From positions 35,120 through 99,119 of the forward strand of contig JBFHFS010000012.1 in NCBI GenBank assembly GCA_041583495.1: a stretch of DNA of 64,000 bases, written 5' to 3'. Below, piece by piece: positions 44,805 to 54,237 of the stretch. The position numbers and the translations under genes are program-made. Each line of letters begins with the position of its first letter. Within the stretch, counting starts at the first letter, position 1. The notes beneath the pieces were generated by a model that was not told the DNA's origin, made no database searches, and was given only the letters and a program-made list of their open reading frames with translations. This DNA is from JBFHFS01 sp041583495. Lineage in GTDB: Bacteria; Bacteroidota; Bacteroidia; Bacteroidales; Marinilabiliaceae.

Positions 44805-45011
44805 GCAATAGATCGTTAGATGTTGCGTGTCCCGCCAATGCCTTACCGCGCATTGCCAAAGCTTTAGCAGTGGCACAGCGGAGGAGCTGGATAACAAACA
44901 TTAGGCTTTCCCATAAAACACTTATTAATAAAATACAATCAATTCGTATAAAACACCAGCATCTGGCCATTTACAAATGTTTAACGAATCATTGTCATAA
45001 CAACGACTCTT

Positions 45012-46154
45012 TTAATGATGATAAACCAGCATCAGCCTTAACCCGGGACCTTTAAACAAATTCAGGTCCCCGGAGGTTTGCACAACCCCCTGCTGATTTC
45101 CGGAGTTGTAAAAAGCCATCAGATAGCCTGTCATTGTTTTTAACTGACGCTGATAATTGACAAAAAAATTAAAGCCCCCGGCGTTCCAGTCGTAATACAG
45201 AAGGCTACTCATATTTCCAAACAAGCCCAGAGGATAGGATAAACTGGTAGCCGTAAAATGTATACTCTCATTAAATTGAAAGGCCTTTTCATCCGCATCC
45301 ATGAAGAGGTGCTCAACCAAAACATTAAGCCCGTTTCCCCACAAAAAGGTATAATCCATGCCTAGATTCATAAGGGTTTGATTGGTAAGGCTTCCCACAT
45401 TTCTGGATTTATGAATATGGGAGGCTTCAACCCAAAGTCCGATCTCCACATCCCATTTGCCATCCAACCCGATCCTGTTTTCGGGAACCTGTTCCCAATA
45501 GGGCTGAAATTCTGACGGGGTAAGGTATCGGGCGGTTCGGTGATGGTACGAAAGGGCTACCTCACCATGAGGTAAGGGATATTGAATGCGTCCGCCAAAT
45601 TCCGGGTGTTGATAATAAGTTTCCAGGGCATCGAGCCCTCTTCGCTTCTCGTTGCCATAAAGAATCCACGCCCATACATTGGCATTATTCAGGAAATAAT
45701 AACGCCCCAAAGCCCCGTAAACCCCGTTGGTCATACGCAATGGATCGCGCGGATCCATCTGATTAAACCATTGCAGCGGCCGGAGGATAGTGGCCGAACC
45801 AAAATCAATCTTTTGAAGGCCCAGCCTCACTTCATACTGTTCCCCGGCATACCTGCCCCAAATACGATAAGGATTAAAATCCCCCTCAATTTCATATTCA
45901 TCGAAAGGCTGGAACATCATATTACCCTCTACATTGACAGAGGCCATAAAGGTCAACGACTTTCCACGGTTCAAATTTAATTGATAACCCACCTCCGGGA
46001 TATAACGAAATCCAAGAAGCCACTCCAAATCATTGCGCGGGCTAAAGTTGGACACCGCCGATGCTTGCCCTTCAAAGCTAAAAGCACTCTGTCCTGGGGA
46101 ACTAAAACTAAGGGCCAGCAACACGATGCCCATAAACAGTTTTTTTAACCTCAT
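45012..46154 (-). CDS. Outer-membrane beta-barrel protein, DUF1302-like
   Basis: 380 aa with a signal peptide (LFMGIVLLALSFSSPGQS). The body alternates hydrophobic and polar residues in about 14-16 strands. VRLGLQKIDFGSATILRPLQWFNQMDPRDPLRMTNG resembles the conserved strand turn of DUF1302-type barrels, which often accompany LolA-like proteins and MmpL/RND exporters. It ends LRLMLVYHH rather than in a terminal Phe. It is the first gene of the set with the ABC permeases and LolA-like protein and probably provides the outer-membrane end of the pathway. Confidence 0.7.
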   Translation of the reverse strand: MRLKKLFMGIVLLALSFSSPGQSAFSFEGQASAVSNFSPRNDLEWLLGFRYIPEVGYQLNLNRGKSLTFMASVNVEGNMMFQPFDEYEIEGDFNPYRIWGRYAGEQYEVRLGLQKIDFGSATILRPLQWFNQMDPRDPLRMTNGVYGALGRYYFLNNANVWAWILYGNEKRRGLDALETYYQHPEFGGRIQYPLPHGEVALSYHHRTARYLTPSEFQPYWEQVPENRIGLDGKWDVEIGLWVEASHIHKSRNVGSLTNQTLMNLGMDYTFLWGNGLNVLVEHLFMDADEKAFQFNESIHFTATSLSYPLGLFGNMSSLLYYDWNAGGFNFFVNYQRQLKTMTGYLMAFYNSGNQQGVVQTSGDLNLFKGPGLRLMLVYHH

Positions 46155-46536
46155 AATCAGCTTTCGCTTTTCGGATTAAATGCCATAAAAAAATGAAGAT
46201 TTATACTCCACGGCGATTCGGGGCTTCCGGCAAAAATCAAACTACTGAAAAACAACACCTTTAAAGGTACGAATTGAGTTTTATTAAAACAAAACCAAAA
46301 CGGGTATTGCCAGATATGGATAGCGAAGAAAACAGGGCAGGAGGTATCAGATGAAATCACAAAGAAAAAGTACGGTTGACTTAAATAGAGATCTCCCCTG
46401 CCAGAAATAGGGTTGCCCTTTTCTCCCTCCTCCCAATTAAGAGTGAGAACTCTCAATTCTTCCAAAAAATCTCTCTGCCGGAAATCTTTTATTCAGGAAT
46501 GAGGTGCCGGGAGACCAACCCGCCGCCCACCAAACA
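46155..46536. other. Intergenic region between barrel gene and histidine kinase
   Basis: 382 bp. A near-consensus -7 string TACCTTTA lies on the minus strand at 46261-46268, suitable for the barrel gene. Two imperfect direct copies of ATCTCCCCTGCCAGAAAT occur at 46391-46408 and 46469-46485. A 102-codon minus-strand frame here has no family similarity and I do not call it. Confidence 0.35.
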
Positions 46537-48222
46537 TTAATTGGCTATGGGCAGGTGCACCTTCAGATGAGTTCCCCGACCCACATGGGAAATCATTTCC
46601 ATCTTTCCCCCCATCAATTTAACCAGATTCTGACTTATAGAAAGGCCCAGTCCGGAACCTCCAAAATTGCGACTCAGGGCTTCATCCTCTTGTCGGAATC
46701 GCTCAAAAACAACCTTTTGCATTTCCTTCGAGATCCCTATGCCGGTGTCGCTGACCATAAAAATAAGGTCGTTTGAGGAAAGCGAGACGCTCAGACTTAC
46801 CGACCCATGATCTGTAAACTTCAAAGCATTATCTAACAGATTGGTTAACACCTGTTTTAATCGCTTTGAGTCACCCTTAAAAACGAATTGATCAGGCAAA
46901 TTAACCGCCGACAAGACTTCAACCTCACTTTTTTTATAGAGCTGCTTATGTTTCACCGCAAATTCCAGAAGGTCATCCACCAATTCTTTAGCCAAAACCT
47001 GGTTCGGATGAAGCTCCAGGTTCCCACTCTCAATAAAGGAATAATCAATAATGTCATCTATAACCTTCAGCAACTGATTTCCACTCTGATTAACAAGGGC
47101 CACAAACGATTGGCGTTCCTCCTTGGTAATCTGTTCATCCAAAAGCAGGCCGGAAAACCCAAGAATAGCATTCAGGGGGGTCCGAATTTCGTGACTCATA
47201 TTGGCCAGGAAAGATGATTTCAGCCGATCGCTTTGCTCGGCCTTGTTTTGGGCCTGTAAGATCTCGGTCAGATCCTGGAAAATGGTCATCCCCAAAAAAC
47301 CATGCCCATAATCCTCCAGAGGGACATGGGTAACCCGAAAAACACGCCCCCGTTGCTCATCTTCAATCTGAAGCTCAAATTTCCTGGCTAACGAAGAACC
47401 CATATGCTGCATAAACGAACAATCGACACCCTTCCCAAAAACCGCCTGATGACAGGGGACATTGGCCGGAGGAGGACCAAACTGCTCGATAAAGGCCTGG
47501 TTGGCATAAACGATATAAGCGTTGTGGTCGGTGATGATAACCGGCTCATGCAGGCTCTCCATCATTACCCGATAGCGCTGCTCACTCTCGGCCAGCTTAC
47601 TCTCGGCCCGTCGTTGACCCGACACATCATTCATAAATAAAAGTTGCTGCCATTGACCCTCTTCATTCTCAATACGAACAGCATCCACATACACCACTAA
47701 GGACTCTCCCTCTTTGTTTAACACGTTATAAAAACCGTTGGCTTCAGGGGCATCCTGGAAAAAATGATGGTGCAATTTCATGCGCTCCTCTTGCTCCTGA
47801 GGAGGAATAATCAAATTAAAATGCTGCTTTAGAATCTCCGATGGACGGTAATTAAAAATCCGACAAAAAGCAGGATTTACATATTCAATGAACCCCTCAT
47901 CGTCTATAATGAGAATGCCCGTTAACGTTTTTTCAGTGATGGTTCGATAGCGCGACTGACTTAAGGACAGAGAGACATTTAATTCGTATTTGCTTCTCAA
48001 AATATTCCTTACCAGGAAAAACACCACAGTGCCCAAAAAAAGCACAAACAACCACCCTTCAACCAGTTTCCAGAGTACCTTATGGGTGGATTCGATGGAG
48101 AGCCAGCCCCAAATACGATCTGACAGAAAAATCCATAAAGAACTTACCACAAAAAAAATCAAGGCTATGCGCAATGAGGGAACTACCACACTATCCTGAA
48201 AGTTTTTGCTTGTTTTGGTCAT
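46537..48222 (-). CDS. Membrane-bound PAS-domain sensor histidine kinase
   Basis: 561 aa. Two N-terminal membrane helices (ALIFFVVSSLWIFLSDRIW and LFVLFLGTVVFFLVRNIL), then two PAS domains (IIDDEGFIEYVNPAFCRIFNY and ITDHNAYIVYANQAFIEQFG). The dimerisation/phosphoacceptor helix is SFLANMSHEIRTPLNAILGFSG, and the ATPase domain has LDNALKFTDHG, DTGIGI and GGSGLGLSI. No receiver domain and no response regulator are adjacent, so it is an orphan in this window. Input signal unknown; the first PAS has no heme or flavin signature I can see. Confidence 0.92.
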   Translation of the reverse strand: MTKTSKNFQDSVVVPSLRIALIFFVVSSLWIFLSDRIWGWLSIESTHKVLWKLVEGWLFVLFLGTVVFFLVRNILRSKYELNVSLSLSQSRYRTITEKTLTGILIIDDEGFIEYVNPAFCRIFNYRPSEILKQHFNLIIPPQEQEERMKLHHHFFQDAPEANGFYNVLNKEGESLVVYVDAVRIENEEGQWQQLLFMNDVSGQRRAESKLAESEQRYRVMMESLHEPVIITDHNAYIVYANQAFIEQFGPPPANVPCHQAVFGKGVDCSFMQHMGSSLARKFELQIEDEQRGRVFRVTHVPLEDYGHGFLGMTIFQDLTEILQAQNKAEQSDRLKSSFLANMSHEIRTPLNAILGFSGLLLDEQITKEERQSFVALVNQSGNQLLKVIDDIIDYSFIESGNLELHPNQVLAKELVDDLLEFAVKHKQLYKKSEVEVLSAVNLPDQFVFKGDSKRLKQVLTNLLDNALKFTDHGSVSLSVSLSSNDLIFMVSDTGIGISKEMQKVVFERFRQEDEALSRNFGGSGLGLSISQNLVKLMGGKMEMISHVGRGTHLKVHLPIAN

Positions 48223-48712
48223 AGGTTAAGTGATCAACTGCCAGTTGGCACAATTTACAAAAAAATAACTCTTGAGGCCATTTTATTATGAAGATTCCTT
48301 CCTTATAACACCTCCGTAAAGCAGCAAATATAATTATTTATTCATCTAAAAACTTAATTTTAACTACTTTTAGAAAAGGGGTTTCAAAGAATCTCTATTC
48401 GCAATAATTTTTTATTTTGTTAATACATTGTTTGAATTAACGAATCTTATTGCTTCGACTATACAGCAAGTCATCTGCCCTCCTGCAAAATTCCTAAAAA
48501 CCAACAACCCAAAAAAACACCCTGAAAAACAGGTTGCCAGGCATGGGGAACTATAAGATGGAAAATATCACAACTCTTCAGGAGTCGAAAACAACACAGA
48601 AGCAGATAATTGCATCCCACTTAACCGGCCTGCACCTGTAAATGCAATGATAATTTTGTAACCTTTAACCCCTCTAATCCGAAAAAGTAAACTAACCTCT
48701 GCAAGACACACA
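48223..48712. other. 490-bp intergenic region between divergent genes
   Basis: AT-rich with no reading frame I can support and no tRNA. TAATTTTG at 48651-48658 is a -7 consensus for the repeat-protein gene downstream, without a good -33 element. The kinase promoter must lie in the left half, but I find no clear match. Confidence 0.4.
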
Positions 48713-48754
48713 ATGGTTTGCGGAATCGAACTTATGCTTATACCATCCTCCGGA

Positions 48755-49546
48755 ATGAAGTACCTGTTTTCCGTATTATTGATTTTTATGGGTTGCCTGG
48801 CGCCAATTATGGTGGGCGCTCAACAACAAACTTCCGACACCCTTAACCAAACCACCGGGGAAGGAGCCCGCGCCGGTTGGTGGATATTCTATTACGACAA
48901 CGGTCAAAAAAAGGAGGAAGGAACCTATTCCAATGGAATCAAAGAGGGCCTTTGGGTTAGCTATCACCTCAATGGGCACAAAAAGCATGAAATCACCTTC
49001 ACTTCTGGTATCGCCAAAGGCCCCGCCCGTTTTTTCTACCAGGACGGAACCCTTTGGGAAGAGGGCTACTGGAACGAAAACTGCTGGACAGGGCCCTATC
49101 GACTCTTTTATCCCAACGGACAAAAATCATACGATTGGAACTACAATGAACAGGGCCATAGGACAGGGTTACAGCAATATTTTCACCCCAATGGACAACT
49201 AAAATACCGCGGAACCTGGGAAAAAGGACAAGTTACCGGAAATGTGGAAGTATTCGATGAAGAGGGTAAGCTAACAGCAACGCGGCATTACGACAACGGA
49301 AGTTTCAGCAAAAAGGTTATTGAACAAGCCCCCCCGCCCCAAAACAAGGAAGAAGATCCTGCCAAAAACTATTCTCCCTTCCATGGTACCGGACAACACG
49401 CCATCTACCGAATGGATGGCAAGATTGAGAAAAAAGGGTACTTTCGGGATGGGCAACTGCACAATGGGAAACACTATCTGTACAATGAGAAGGACTCATT
49501 AATCGAGATCAGAATCATTGAGAATGGAAAAGAGGCCTCTCATTAG
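48755..49546 (+). CDS. Exported MORN/YwqK-type repeat protein
   Basis: 263 aa from the ATG at 48755, which begins a clear signal peptide (MKYLFSVLLIFMGCLAPIM). About eight units of the form G-x-W-x-x-Y/F-x-x-N-G-Q-x-K follow, such as AGWWIFYYDNGQKKEEGTYSNG and QYFHPNGQLKYRGTWEKG. This is the repeat of the YwqK/MORN family, often named antitoxin-like, but with a signal peptide it is more likely a secreted or periplasmic structural or binding protein. An upstream ATG at 48713 adds 14 residues that break the signal. No toxin gene adjoins. Confidence 0.75.
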   Translation: MKYLFSVLLIFMGCLAPIMVGAQQQTSDTLNQTTGEGARAGWWIFYYDNGQKKEEGTYSNGIKEGLWVSYHLNGHKKHEITFTSGIAKGPARFFYQDGTLWEEGYWNENCWTGPYRLFYPNGQKSYDWNYNEQGHRTGLQQYFHPNGQLKYRGTWEKGQVTGNVEVFDEEGKLTATRHYDNGSFSKKVIEQAPPPQNKEEDPAKNYSPFHGTGQHAIYRMDGKIEKKGYFRDGQLHNGKHYLYNEKDSLIEIRIIENGKEASH

Positions 49547-49827
49547 TCTCCCCCATACAACATAAAAGACTAATAAAGAAGCGAATTAGAAGGCTCAATG
49601 CCCGAACTTCAGGAAAAACCTGGACCCCGGAGACCCTCCTGTTTTGTACTCTGCAACCGCACTCACCCTGTTCTTTTGGGTGCCGGTAGCTCCCCGTAAA
49701 TTCTTCCAGGAAAAAGACAGTCAGGTTCTTTCACCCTACCTTTGGGGCAAACCCTTGCGGGCTTTTTTCCTTCTTTTTTGTAACTTAGCCCACTGAAAAA
49801 TAATCTGAAAAAAGCAGACGATCTCCT

Positions 49828-51300
49828 ATGGAACATGTCCTGACCTTATACAACACCCTTTCGCGCGAGAAAGAGCTTTTTATTCCTTTAAACAGCCCGC
49901 ATGTAGGGTTATACGTCTGTGGCCCTACAGTATACGGCGACCCGCATTTAGGACATGCCCGCCCGGCCGTCATCTTTGATTTGCTGTTCAGATATCTTCA
50001 GCACCTGGGATACAAGGTGCGCTATGTTCGCAACATCACCGATGTGGGACATCTGGAGAATGACGCCGACGAAGGCGAAGACAAAATTGCCCAAAAGGCC
50101 CGGATTGAAGAACTCGAGCCCATGGAAGTTGCCCAACACTATCTGGACCGATATCACCATTTCATTTACACCCTTAATGTAAAACCCCCCAGCATTGAAC
50201 CCCGTGCATCGGGCCATATCATAGAACAGCTGGGTGTGATAAAACGCATTCTCGACAAGGGTTATGCCTATGAAAGCAATGGCTCTATCTATTTTGATGT
50301 TGCAAAATACAACCAAAAACACCATTACGGCCAGTTGTCCGGCCGGGTATTGGATGACCTGTACAGCGCCACCCGCGATCTCGAAGGCCAGTCGGAGAAG
50401 CACAATCATTTTGATTTTGCCCTTTGGAAAAAAGCAACCCCTTCGCATATCATGCGATGGCCCTCTGAATACAGCGATGGGTTTCCCGGCTGGCACGTGG
50501 AGTGCTCGGCCATGAGCGCCAAATACCTGGGCGAGACATTCGACATTCATGGCGGCGGACTGGACCTGTTGTTTCCACACCACGAATGTGAGATTGCACA
50601 GTCGGTCATTGCCCATGGCCACACGCCCGCCCACTATTGGATGCACAACAATATGGTGACCATCAACGGCCAAAAGATGGGCAAATCGCTGGGCAACTTT
50701 ATTACCCTCGAAGAATTTTTTACCGGCCAACATAAACTGCTGGAAAAAGCCTGGTCACCCATGACCATTCGCTTTTTTATGCTTCAGGCCCACTACCGCA
50801 GCACTGTGGACTTTTCAAATGAAGCCTTACTGGCCGCCGAAAAAGGCCTCAAACGCCTAACCGAAGCGGTGAGCCAACTGCCTAAAATCAAACCCGGATC
50901 CATTACCACCTTCGACCTCACCAGTTTTAAAGAGAAGTGCTACGCAGCCCTCAACGACGACCTGAACAGCCCCATCCTGATCGCTCATTTGTTCGAGGCC
51001 GTAAAAGTAATCAATGGCGCCGTGGCCGGGAAAGAGTCCTTTAAGGCTGAGGATCTCAGCCAGCTTTCCCTGCTCATGCATCTGTTTATTGAAGACATTC
51101 TTGGCTTATTGCCCGACACGACCTCCGGACAAGAGCATCCAAAAGTACTGGAAGGGGTGATAAAACTGCTGATCAACCTAAGACAGGAAGCCAAGACTCG
51201 AAAGGATTGGACCACAGCCGACCGTATCCGCAATGACCTCATGGAATTGGGCGTAACCCTTCGCGACAGCAAAGAAGGCGCTGAATGGGATATAGAGTAA
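49828..51300 (+). CDS. cysS: Cysteinyl-tRNA synthetase
   Basis: 490 aa class I synthetase. The zinc-binding cysteine is Cys31 (YVCGPTVYG), the HIGH motif is PHLGHARP, the second zinc site lies in FPHHECEIAQS and the KMSKS loop is KMGKSLGNF. The DALR anticodon domain is C-terminal, ending LRDSKEGAEWDIE. Charges tRNA-Cys in the cytoplasm. Start is the ATG of MEHVLTLYNTLSREKE, matching the family. Read with the M28 lipoprotein and rnhB downstream on the same strand. Confidence 0.95.
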   Translation: MEHVLTLYNTLSREKELFIPLNSPHVGLYVCGPTVYGDPHLGHARPAVIFDLLFRYLQHLGYKVRYVRNITDVGHLENDADEGEDKIAQKARIEELEPMEVAQHYLDRYHHFIYTLNVKPPSIEPRASGHIIEQLGVIKRILDKGYAYESNGSIYFDVAKYNQKHHYGQLSGRVLDDLYSATRDLEGQSEKHNHFDFALWKKATPSHIMRWPSEYSDGFPGWHVECSAMSAKYLGETFDIHGGGLDLLFPHHECEIAQSVIAHGHTPAHYWMHNNMVTINGQKMGKSLGNFITLEEFFTGQHKLLEKAWSPMTIRFFMLQAHYRSTVDFSNEALLAAEKGLKRLTEAVSQLPKIKPGSITTFDLTSFKEKCYAALNDDLNSPILIAHLFEAVKVINGAVAGKESFKAEDLSQLSLLMHLFIEDILGLLPDTTSGQEHPKVLEGVIKLLINLRQEAKTRKDWTTADRIRNDLMELGVTLRDSKEGAEWDIE

Positions 51301-51399
51301 TCGCAAAAACCACTCCTAACCAGGGCCCCTGGTGGCAAAAATGGCTGCCAAATAAATACAGGACGTCAATGAGAAATTTAAACTATTAACCGGCGTGCA

Positions 51400-52434
51400 A
51401 TGAAAAAAAACAACCTCTTTACAATCTCTTTTTCCAACCCAAAAGCGACGGTACTCCTTACTTTCATAGCCTTTGTTTCCATGGGAAGCGGCTGTAACAC
51501 AACCCCATCTGATAAACAATCGTCAAACAGGGTAGACAAACCCCAACTCGAAACGCCTAACTTCGATGCCGACTCGGCTTATTGGTACATCGAAAAGCAG
51601 GTCGCTTTTGGACCACGCGTTCCTAACACACCAGAACATGCTAAGTGCGCCAATTGGTTAACATCATCGATGAAACGAATGGGAGCAGAGGTTTTTGTGC
51701 AGGAAGCTCAGGTTACCGCTTTCGACAACAGCCAACTCAACATTAAAAATATCATTGCCCGTTTTCAGCCCGAAAAGAACAACCGGGTCCTTCTCTTCGC
51801 CCACTGGGACACCCGCCCTTTTTCCGATCACGACCCCGACCCGGCTAAACGCAACCAACCCATCGATGGGGCTAACGACGGCGCCAGTGGTGTGGGCGTA
51901 CTCATGGAGATAGGCCGGCAACTGGGCCAACACCCAACCCATCCCGGCATCGACATCATCTTTTTTGATGCCGAAGATTACGGCCAACCCGACCATTTGA
52001 CCCTCCCTTACAAACCAGACACCTGGTGCCTGGGCAGCCAATACTGGGGGAAAAACCCCCATCAAAAAAACTACTATGCCCGCTTTGGGATCCTGCTCGA
52101 TATGGTAGGAGCCCCCAACGCGACCTTTTACCAGGAGCAGGGATCGGTGGATATGGCCCCCCGCCTGGTGGATCACGTCTGGAATGTGGCCGCCGAAACA
52201 GGCTATTCCCAATACTTTATTTTTCGGCCGGGAGGCCGAATTACCGACGACCATGTTTATGTAAATAAATACACCAAAATCCCCTGTATCAACATCATTC
52301 AATTCGACCCTACCTCCGACAGCTCATTTGGCAGTTTCTGGCACACCCAAAACGACACCATGGACAACATCGACCAAAATACCCTGAAGGCGGTTGGACA
52401 AACAATACTTGAGGTGATTTACAGAGAAAACTAG
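51400..52434 (+). CDS. M28 family glutaminyl-peptide cyclotransferase-like lipoprotein
   Basis: 344 aa. Signal region ATVLLTFIAFVSMGSGC gives a lipobox-like GSGC. The peptidase fold has LLFAHWDTRPFSD, the zinc aspartate in DGANDGASGVGVLMEIGRQL, IIFFDAEDYG with the acidic residue replacing a hydrolytic one, and FWHTQNDTMDNID with the last zinc histidine. This set is typical of glutaminyl cyclases, which form N-terminal pyroglutamate on exported proteins; in Bacteroidota this modification follows removal of the signal peptide before Gln. Peptidase activity cannot be excluded. Confidence 0.85.
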   Translation: MKKNNLFTISFSNPKATVLLTFIAFVSMGSGCNTTPSDKQSSNRVDKPQLETPNFDADSAYWYIEKQVAFGPRVPNTPEHAKCANWLTSSMKRMGAEVFVQEAQVTAFDNSQLNIKNIIARFQPEKNNRVLLFAHWDTRPFSDHDPDPAKRNQPIDGANDGASGVGVLMEIGRQLGQHPTHPGIDIIFFDAEDYGQPDHLTLPYKPDTWCLGSQYWGKNPHQKNYYARFGILLDMVGAPNATFYQEQGSVDMAPRLVDHVWNVAAETGYSQYFIFRPGGRITDDHVYVNKYTKIPCINIIQFDPTSDSSFGSFWHTQNDTMDNIDQNTLKAVGQTILEVIYREN

Positions 52435-52452
52435 GAATATGCAGAACCGAGC

Positions 52453-53106
52453 ATGAGTCTATTTGAAAAACACAAAAAACCTGTTTCATCCGGGGTCCCC
52501 TCCTTTGGGGGCGCAGGAGGTTCCTCCTCCCTGATTGCCGGATGCGACGAAGCCGGACGGGGATGCCTGGCAGGACCTGTCGTTGCTGCCGCTGTCATTC
52601 TGCCCACTGGTTTTCACCATCCTTTTTTGAACGACTCCAAACAACTCTCCGAAAAAAAACGCGATGCCCTTCGTCTCATCATCGAGAAGGAAGCAGTGGC
52701 CTGGGCTGTTGCCCTGGTCGACCATACCGAAATTGACCAGATCAACATCCTCAACGCCTCCATTCGCGCCATGCACCTGGCCGTTCAGCAACTCCTCCAG
52801 CAACCCGAAGCCCTACTCATCGATGGCAACCGATTTCACCCCTTCCCGGGCATTCCCCACACATGCGTGGTGGGGGGAGACGCCATTCACCCCTGCATCT
52901 CTGCCGCCAGCATTCTGGCCAAAACCCACCGCGATGAATTTATGCTGAAGGCCCATGCCCAATACCCCTTTTATGGCTGGGACAAAAATAAAGGCTACCC
53001 GACAAAAGCTCACAGGGAAGGCATCCGTAAGCACGGGATCACTCCCATCCACCGACTTTCGTTCCGCCTTTTGGACAATCAGCTAAGGCTTGAACTAAAC
53101 CAATAA
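52453..53106 (+). CDS. rnhB: Ribonuclease HII
   Basis: 217 aa. The catalytic acids are visible: Asp32 and Glu33 in GCDEAGRG, Asp in ALLIDGNRF and Asp in ASILAKTHRDEFM. It removes ribonucleotides from RNA-DNA hybrids. A glycine/serine-rich stretch precedes the domain. The C-terminus KGYPTKAHREGIRKHGITPIHRLSFRLL is complete, and a degenerate second copy of it lies 1086 bp downstream (53986-54184). Confidence 0.93.
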   Translation: MSLFEKHKKPVSSGVPSFGGAGGSSSLIAGCDEAGRGCLAGPVVAAAVILPTGFHHPFLNDSKQLSEKKRDALRLIIEKEAVAWAVALVDHTEIDQINILNASIRAMHLAVQQLLQQPEALLIDGNRFHPFPGIPHTCVVGGDAIHPCISAASILAKTHRDEFMLKAHAQYPFYGWDKNKGYPTKAHREGIRKHGITPIHRLSFRLLDNQLRLELNQ

Positions 53107-53130
53107 AGGCCATCCCTTAGGACGGCCCTT
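53106..53130 (+). terminator. Probable bidirectional terminator after rnhB
   Basis: AAGGCCATCC (53106-53115) pairs with GGACGGCCCTT (53120-53130) with one mismatch and one bulge, around a CTTA loop. It lies between convergent rnhB and the barrel gene. The matching hairpin of the duplicated copy is at 54187-54216. Confidence 0.45.
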
Positions 53131-53155
53131 CTTGAATCTTTAAAATGGAACGGTA

Positions 53156-53737
53156 TTAAAAAGCAAATCCAACCGTTATTTGAAACCCTTTAGTTTTTAT
53201 GTCTAAATCTTCACTTTCATTATCATCGTTAATATTAGACAATCCCATCATGTAGCGCGCATCAAATATCAACCCCAAAGGAAGATCGTAACCCAATCCA
53301 AATCCCAGACCTAAATCCATGCCTTTCAAATACTCTTTAATATCATCCTCCTCACCATCATATTCTTCTTTTGCCGATAACAAAAAATCGAACATTGGTC
53401 CGGCCTGAAGATTTAATCCGCCAAAATAATACTTGGCCATCACCGGAACAGACAAATAAGCCAGCTTATAAGTGGCATCGAAATCACTTATTTCCGTTCC
53501 TTTCATTGAATAGAGCAGCTCCGGTTGAATGCCAAAATCCTCTGTTAATCGCACATTCACAAAAGCCCCAACAACAGCTCCCATCCTTGAATCAGAAGAA
53601 ATACTGTAACTTCCCTCCTCAAAATTGGCGTTTGCCACATTTAATCCGGCTTTTAAGCCATATTTTATTTGCGAATAAGAAGTTGTAGAAAAGATGAAAA
53701 GCATCATCGTTAAAACCATCATTGTTTTTTTCATCAT
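53156..53737 (-). CDS. Small outer-membrane beta-barrel (porin-like) protein, copy 1
   Basis: 193 aa with signal peptide (TMMVLTMMLFIFSTTSYSQ). The mature part IKYGLKAGLNVANANF is the first strand of an eight-stranded outer-membrane barrel, and the terminal GFQITVGFAF ends in Phe, as needed for outer-membrane assembly. It is a close paralogue of the gene at 54238-54828 (shared FGGLNLQAGPMFDFLLSA, EEYDGEE and GLGFGLGYDLPLGL). An acidic extracellular loop EEYDGEEDDIKEYLKG stands out. Role unknown; probably an envelope-structural or small-molecule porin. Confidence 0.85.
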   Translation of the reverse strand: MMKKTMMVLTMMLFIFSTTSYSQIKYGLKAGLNVANANFEEGSYSISSDSRMGAVVGAFVNVRLTEDFGIQPELLYSMKGTEISDFDATYKLAYLSVPVMAKYYFGGLNLQAGPMFDFLLSAKEEYDGEEDDIKEYLKGMDLGLGFGLGYDLPLGLIFDARYMMGLSNINDDNESEDLDIKTKGFQITVGFAF

Positions 53738-53985
53738 ACATAGTTTTAATAAAAGTTAAAAACAATAAATCATAACAAAAAAGAACAACCTAAGGGCTAA
53801 TAAATCTGGTTAAAACTCATATTTCACCCTAATTATTAAAAAGTTAAGGAAATGCCAAAAGCATGCCAATAGGTTTGAGCTTTTTTTATCCTGTTTTATG
53901 ACAAAATCATCCATACTTTCCATCAATACCAGTTACTTAATGACAAAGACCCTCTTCAATCGAAAAAGATTCACTTTCGTAATCT
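53738..53985. other. Spacer between barrel copy 1 and the rnhB remnant
   Basis: AT-rich promoter region of barrel copy 1, then unassigned sequence. The right part (from about 53905) may be further degraded rnhB sequence, but the match is too weak to claim. Confidence 0.35.
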
Positions 53986-54184
53986 TCTGCTGCCAGCATT
54001 GTGTCCAAAACCTACAGCAAAGAATTTATACTGATCTGCATCAACAATTTCCCATTAAGGTTGGGACCAAAACAAAGGATACCCCACAAAGGCACACACA
54101 AAAAAAAATACGCTTGCACAGTCCCTCTCCACTGCACCGACAATCGTTCCGGTTGCTGGATAGTCAGTTAAAGCTTGAGCTATA
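53986..54184 (+). pseudogene. rnhB: Degenerate duplicate of the rnhB 3' end
   Basis: Read across frames it gives SAASIVSKTYSKEF, GWDQNKGYPTKAHT and then PLHRQSFRLLDSQLKLEL, against rnhB SAASILAKTHRDEF, GWDKNKGYPTKAHR and PIHRLSFRLLDNQLRLEL. The nucleotides align at a constant offset of about 1086 bp from 52900 on, with many substitutions and at least two frame changes. The catalytic N-terminal part is absent, so no enzyme is made. A 95-codon open frame over this stretch (53898-54185) is chance. Confidence 0.8.
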
Positions 54185-54186
54185 AA

Positions 54187-54216
54187 AAAAAGGTCACCCT
54201 CACGAATGACCTTTTT
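54187..54216. terminator. Bidirectional terminator beside barrel copy 2
   Basis: AAAAAGGTCA (54187-54196) pairs perfectly with TGACCTTTTT (54207-54216) around a 10-base loop, with A and T runs on both sides. It lies at the same place relative to barrel copy 2 as the hairpin at 53106 does to copy 1; GGCC/GGCC there is replaced by GGTC/GACC here, which keeps pairing. Confidence 0.7.
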
Positions 54217-54237
54217 GTTTTTATAAAACCCAACAGT

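Noticed and set aside
46157..46465. 102-codon minus-strand frame before the barrel gene
   Set aside because: No signal, domain or codon bias; it lies in the likely promoter/leader region of the barrel gene.
48713..49546. YwqK-type toxin-antitoxin module
   Set aside because: The repeat protein has a signal peptide and no adjoining toxin; the antitoxin name is only a family label.
53898..54185. 95-codon plus-strand frame as a new gene
   Set aside because: Its C-terminal part is a frameshifted remnant of rnhB; the rest has no protein-like features.
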